The translations under genes were made by a program, and so were the position numbers. Positions 5,540 through 8,044 of a stretch of DNA of 8,044 nucleotides are shown here, piece after piece (position 1 is the first letter of the stretch; each line of letters opens with the position of its first letter). The notes under the pieces are model-generated. The model worked only from the letters and a program-made list of their open reading frames with translations, did no database searches and was not told the origin of the DNA. Source of the stretch: Treponema sp. (lineage in GTDB: Bacteria; Spirochaetota; Spirochaetia; Treponematales; Breznakiellaceae); assembly GCA_031273405.1 (NCBI GenBank), contig JAISRW010000231.1:1-8044 (forward strand). Direction: 5' to 3'.

Positions 5540-6580
5540 TTACCGCCTGTTCCGGTGGCGGACAAGTACCTCGTTGATTTTTTGATAGATCTCCCGGTTA
5601 AAGGTAGTTCCCAGGAGAGCAGGGATAACCCGCTCCACATCGTCAAACCATAACTGTTCCTGGGCCGCCGTGGGCTGGTTCACCTTGAGCCCTGCCCGGC
5701 CCATGGAGGTAATGGCGTCGTTCACGGTTTTCTGCATGGAAGCGTCCAGTTCCGCCGCGATGCGCCGGGTAACCCGGAGTATCTCCTGCTGGTACTGGGG
5801 GTTTAGCTCCCCGATCTTTTTCCAGGTAGTCTGATTGATAACGATCCCGCCGACAATGGGGGCTATGTTAAGAGAAAGCATGTTCTTTAAATGGAGATGA
5901 AGCTGATAGGCCGCTACGCCGGCGGGGTTCTGGTAGGCCGCCATGATATTTCCCGTAGCCAGCTTGGTACCCACGTCGACAAGATCCGTTTCCACAAGCT
6001 GGAAACCCATGGTCTTAAAGGCCGTATTCAGATCCGTGGCGTCGGCGTTGGTGGCGATTTTCTGCCTCCGTAAATCGTCCGGAACAAAGACCGGGTCCTT
6101 GGAAAAAACATTGACAAAGCCCGCCTTGGACCAGGCAACGATAAAATAGTCGGTACTGTTGATACGGGCTTCCAGGTCATCCTGGAGGACTGACATTACC
6201 GTGTCCAGTTCCTCCCTGTTACGGATGAGGAAGGGGGCGCTCAGGGTCATTACCTCGGGACTTATGGAACTGAGCCCGAAGGAGGTAAAAACGGCGGCCT
6301 GTATGGTATTGCTGGAAAGAGAGATGAGCATTTTCCCCTCTCCACCTTCGATTCCGTCGTGGCGCACGTTGAGCCGCACCTGGCCGCCGGTGATCCGGTT
6401 CCATTCGCCGGCGAACCTGTCCAGGGTCCTTCCCCAGGGCGACGCCTGCGGGAGTGGGGAGGCGATCTTCACAACCAGACTTTCTCCCTGGGACCTTCCC
6501 CCTCTCTGGGCAAAGGCCCCCATGGCGATCAGGAGGCAAAGAGAAAGGGCTATCATAAGCTTAAGCTTTGTTTTTTTCAT
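5540..6580 (-). CDS. dctP: TRAP transporter periplasmic substrate-binding protein (DctP family, TatP type)
   Basis: A 346-residue binding protein that delivers substrate to the TatQM permease. A signal peptide is clear: basic MKKTKLK, a hydrophobic core to about residue 20, and probable cleavage after AFA at 24. No lipobox cysteine is present. The DctP fold is visible in VVKIASPLPQASPWGRTLDRF (36-56, as parts), FTSFGLSSISPEV (98-110) and VPDDLRRQKIATNADATD (166-183). In most DctP proteins the last region reads like KxRV/R and supplies the arginine that holds a carboxylate; here the positions after KI are Ala176-Thr177, so that arginine seems absent. GQENP is replaced by AYQNPAG (215-221). Start: ATG 6580 has AAGGAG about 10 bases upstream. 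The tatT stop is 2 bases away, so the two genes are coupled. The counterpart in T. pallidum is tp0957. Confidence 0.95.
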   Translation of the reverse strand: MKKTKLKLMIALSLCLLIAMGAFAQRGGRSQGESLVVKIASPLPQASPWGRTLDRFAGEWNRITGGQVRLNVRHDGIEGGEGKMLISLSSNTIQAAVFTSFGLSSISPEVMTLSAPFLIRNREELDTVMSVLQDDLEARINSTDYFIVAWSKAGFVNVFSKDPVFVPDDLRRQKIATNADATDLNTAFKTMGFQLVETDLVDVGTKLATGNIMAAYQNPAGVAAYQLHLHLKNMLSLNIAPIVGGIVINQTTWKKIGELNPQYQQEILRVTRRIAAELDASMQKTVNDAITSMGRAGLKVNQPTAAQEQLWFDDVERVIPALLGTTFNREIYQKINEVLVRHRNRR

Positions 6581-6582
6581 AT

Positions 6583-7536
6583 TTAATAATCTCCTTCGTA
6601 ATCAAGAAAGATAAAGAAATTGTAGGCCGTATCCAGCAGATGCCGGGCTTTTTTTTGGGAAATAATATTTACCAGTCTGTTCGCGGGGTCTTCGTCAGGA
6701 TCAATGGCCAGGGCCTTTCCCAGATTGGCCTCAAAAGCCTCGTAGTCCTGGGTTGGAATACACACCGCCTGGGCATAGGACACATAGGGCCCGGCGGATA
6801 ATCCTCCGGTCTTTTCCAGAGCCCGCTGAAAATGGACTTCCGCCAGGGCCTTATCGCCTCCCAGAACTTCCGGGAGTGAGGCGTAGAACAATATATAGAA
6901 TTCGTCTATGGCGCCCTTGTTAAAGTCCGGGTCCAATTCGTAGGCCCTGGCTATCAGGGCGGTCAATTCGGGAATTGTTGAACCCAGTTCAAAATCGAAG
7001 ACATCGATGGAATAGGCGGCCAGGGTCCCGGCTACCGCCCAATAGAGGAGGGGGACATCCTCTTTTTTTGCCTTTTCCAGATAGGCGTCCAGGGTTCCGT
7101 CCCGGATGCGGGCCTCGCTGAATCCGGGGTATTTTTTATCCAGCGCCGAATAGACTATGGCCGTCCCCCGCAGGTACAGCTTCTTTGCCCGGGACAGCTC
7201 TTCCTCGCGCTTTTTATAGTCGTCAATGGGGGAGAGCATTTCCGCCGGCCCCTGGACAAAGGCGGTGGCGTACATCACGAAGAGAGACCCGGTAGTCAGC
7301 AGCAGGCCCTGATGATCGGGGTTCTGGGACAGGAGGGTTTCGTACATCTTGATGGCGAAGGGGATGGCGTCTCCCACAAGCTGAGGGTCCGAGTCGGCGG
7401 TGAACACGTCGGAGGAGCCCGAACCGCCCAGGGCGTCGGACACGGCGTTTATGGCCATCTTATTGATAGAACAGGAAAACAGCAGGGGCAGGAACCCCAG
7501 GAAAAGAAACAACAAGCCAGGTTTAGTTTTCACCAT
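6583..7536 (-). CDS. tatT: TRAP transporter T-component lipoprotein (TatT family)
   Basis: A 317-residue lipoprotein partner of the TatP binding protein. The N-terminus has two lysines, a hydrophobic core and a lipobox ending LLFSC with Cys22 as the lipidated residue, so it should be anchored in a membrane facing the periplasm. The mature part is almost all helical and TPR-like: helices around 53-75 (PFAIKMYETLLSQNPDH), 115-135, 187-204 (ELTALIARAYELDPDF), 227-243 (DKALAEVHFQRALEKTGG) and 266-280 (AFEANLGKALAIDPDEDP). In T. pallidum the homologue (tp0956) forms a trimer with hydrophobic pores and binds TatP; that is established for that protein and inferred here. Start ATG 7536 has AAAAGGA about 5 bases upstream. 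It is first in the operon, 52 bases after the mutase gene. Confidence 0.93.
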   Translation of the reverse strand: MVKTKPGLLFLFLGFLPLLFSCSINKMAINAVSDALGGSGSSDVFTADSDPQLVGDAIPFAIKMYETLLSQNPDHQGLLLTTGSLFVMYATAFVQGPAEMLSPIDDYKKREEELSRAKKLYLRGTAIVYSALDKKYPGFSEARIRDGTLDAYLEKAKKEDVPLLYWAVAGTLAAYSIDVFDFELGSTIPELTALIARAYELDPDFNKGAIDEFYILFYASLPEVLGGDKALAEVHFQRALEKTGGLSAGPYVSYAQAVCIPTQDYEAFEANLGKALAIDPDEDPANRLVNIISQKKARHLLDTAYNFFIFLDYEGDY

Positions 7537-7540
7537 TTTT

Positions 7541-7559
7541 TCCTTTTGAGGATATTATA
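7541..7559 (-). promoter_or_regulatory. Candidate -10 box and ribosome-binding site for the tat operon
   Basis: A perfect TATAAT on the minus strand (7559-7554) lies in the 52-base gap between the mutase stop and tatT. The site AAGGA (7545-7541) stands just before the ATG. The matching -35 position reads CTTTTA, a poor match. The palindrome AACCGGTT (7569-7576) lies in the spacer and could be an operator or chance. The leader would be about ten bases long. Read-through from the mutase gene is equally possible. Confidence 0.4.
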
Positions 7560-7588
7560 TAAGTTTCGAACCGGTTTAAAAGCCCCCA

Positions 7589-8044
7589 TCAGTCCCCTAT
7601 GACCGCCCTGATATCTTTTTTAATAAGTTCCAGTTTCCTGCCCGCTTCTTCTTTTGCCGCCGGGAGGCCGCCTGCGCCCACCGGCGTACAGGAAGAAGCG
7701 TAAAATTTGATCTTCGGCTCGGTGCCGCTGGGCCGGGCGCTTACCACCGTGCCGTCGGCCAGGTAGAACTGGAGCACGTCGCTGGGGGGGAGGCCGCCGG
7801 CGCCCTTAACCAGGTCCCTTACCTTTACCACATCAAGGCCGCCCAGCTTTTTCGGCGGATTTTTCCTGTACCCTTCCATAATGCCCCGCATGATGGCCGG
7901 CCCCTCGGGGCCCTGGAAGTACTTGGAGATACCCGTCTCTTCCCAATATCCGTGGGCTTTGTAGAGTTCCTCCAGGCGGTCAAGGAGGCCCTTCCCCCGG
8001 CTCCGCCAGTAGAGGGTCATTTCGGCGGTCAGGGCCGCCGCCGA
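7589..8044 (-). CDS. Phosphoglucomutase/phosphomannomutase, C-terminal part (5' end outside window)
   Basis: The last 151 residues of an alpha-D-phosphohexomutase, which interconverts hexose 1- and 6-phosphates. The frame is open to the window edge (codons before the first Met read SAAALTAE), so the Met at 8020 is internal. The C-terminal domain is marked by the phosphate-binding loop SARPSGTEPKIKFY (around residues 102-115 of the visible part). The upstream part contains the LLDRLEELYKAHGYW helix typical of the domain 3/4 boundary. The active-site serine, metal loop and sugar loop are outside the window, so glucose versus mannose or glucosamine specificity cannot be decided. The stop is TGA at 7591-7589, followed 52 bases later by tatT. 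Confidence 0.93.
   Translation of the reverse strand, partial: SAAALTAEMTLYWRSRGKGLLDRLEELYKAHGYWEETGISKYFQGPEGPAIMRGIMEGYRKNPPKKLGGLDVVKVRDLVKGAGGLPPSDVLQFYLADGTVVSARPSGTEPKIKFYASSCTPVGAGGLPAAKEEAGRKLELIKKDIRAVIGD

Noticed and set aside
5533..5646. 38 extra N-terminal codons for the permease
   Set aside because: They overlap the end of the binding-protein gene, have no membrane or family character, and ATG 5532 gives the expected N-terminus.

Overview
The window looks like a chromosomal segment of a host-associated or free-living anaerobic spirochaete of the Treponema type. The main reason is the gene set tatT–tatP–tatQM, a three-gene TRAP transporter with a lipoprotein T subunit and a fused Q/M permease. 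I recognise the same gene order from Treponema pallidum (tp0956–tp0958). The 3' part of rho is spirochaete-compatible. A chemoreceptor with an H-NOX (haem, nitric oxide/oxygen-binding) domain fits an anaerobic, motile bacterium. The species cannot be read from the sequence; a termite-gut-type Treponema is my guess.

Layout. Bases 1-717 (+) hold the C-terminal two thirds of the transcription terminator Rho; the window starts just after its Walker A motif. Bases 718-1140 hold a possible 56-codon ORF, a MITE-like inverted repeat lying mostly inside that ORF, and a cluster of short palindromes. On the minus strand, 3231 down to 1141, a membrane-anchored methyl-accepting chemotaxis protein with a C-terminal H-NOX domain is followed after 17 bases by a small DUF4491-type membrane protein. 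Bases 3232-3618 are a second repeat-rich gap with nested inverted repeats. Its modules are shared with the first gap, so the chemoreceptor pair is bracketed by related repeats. From 7536 down to 3619 (minus) runs a tight operon: tatT lipoprotein, tatP periplasmic binding protein, then a DctQ-DctM fusion permease. At the right edge (minus, 7589-8044) is the C-terminal end of a phosphoglucomutase/phosphomannomutase.

How the genes work together. TatT, TatP and TatQM should form one sodium-coupled, binding-protein-dependent importer. TatP lacks the usual substrate-gripping arginine motif, so the substrate is probably not a simple carboxylate handled in the standard way. The chemoreceptor should convert gas (most likely NO) binding in the cytoplasm into a CheA/CheW signal. 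Its neighbour DUF4491 has no known function.

The most interesting items are the H-NOX domain at the C-terminus of a single-TM receptor with a Phe at the oxygen-stabilising Tyr position, and the modular three-base-loop palindromes in both intergenic gaps.
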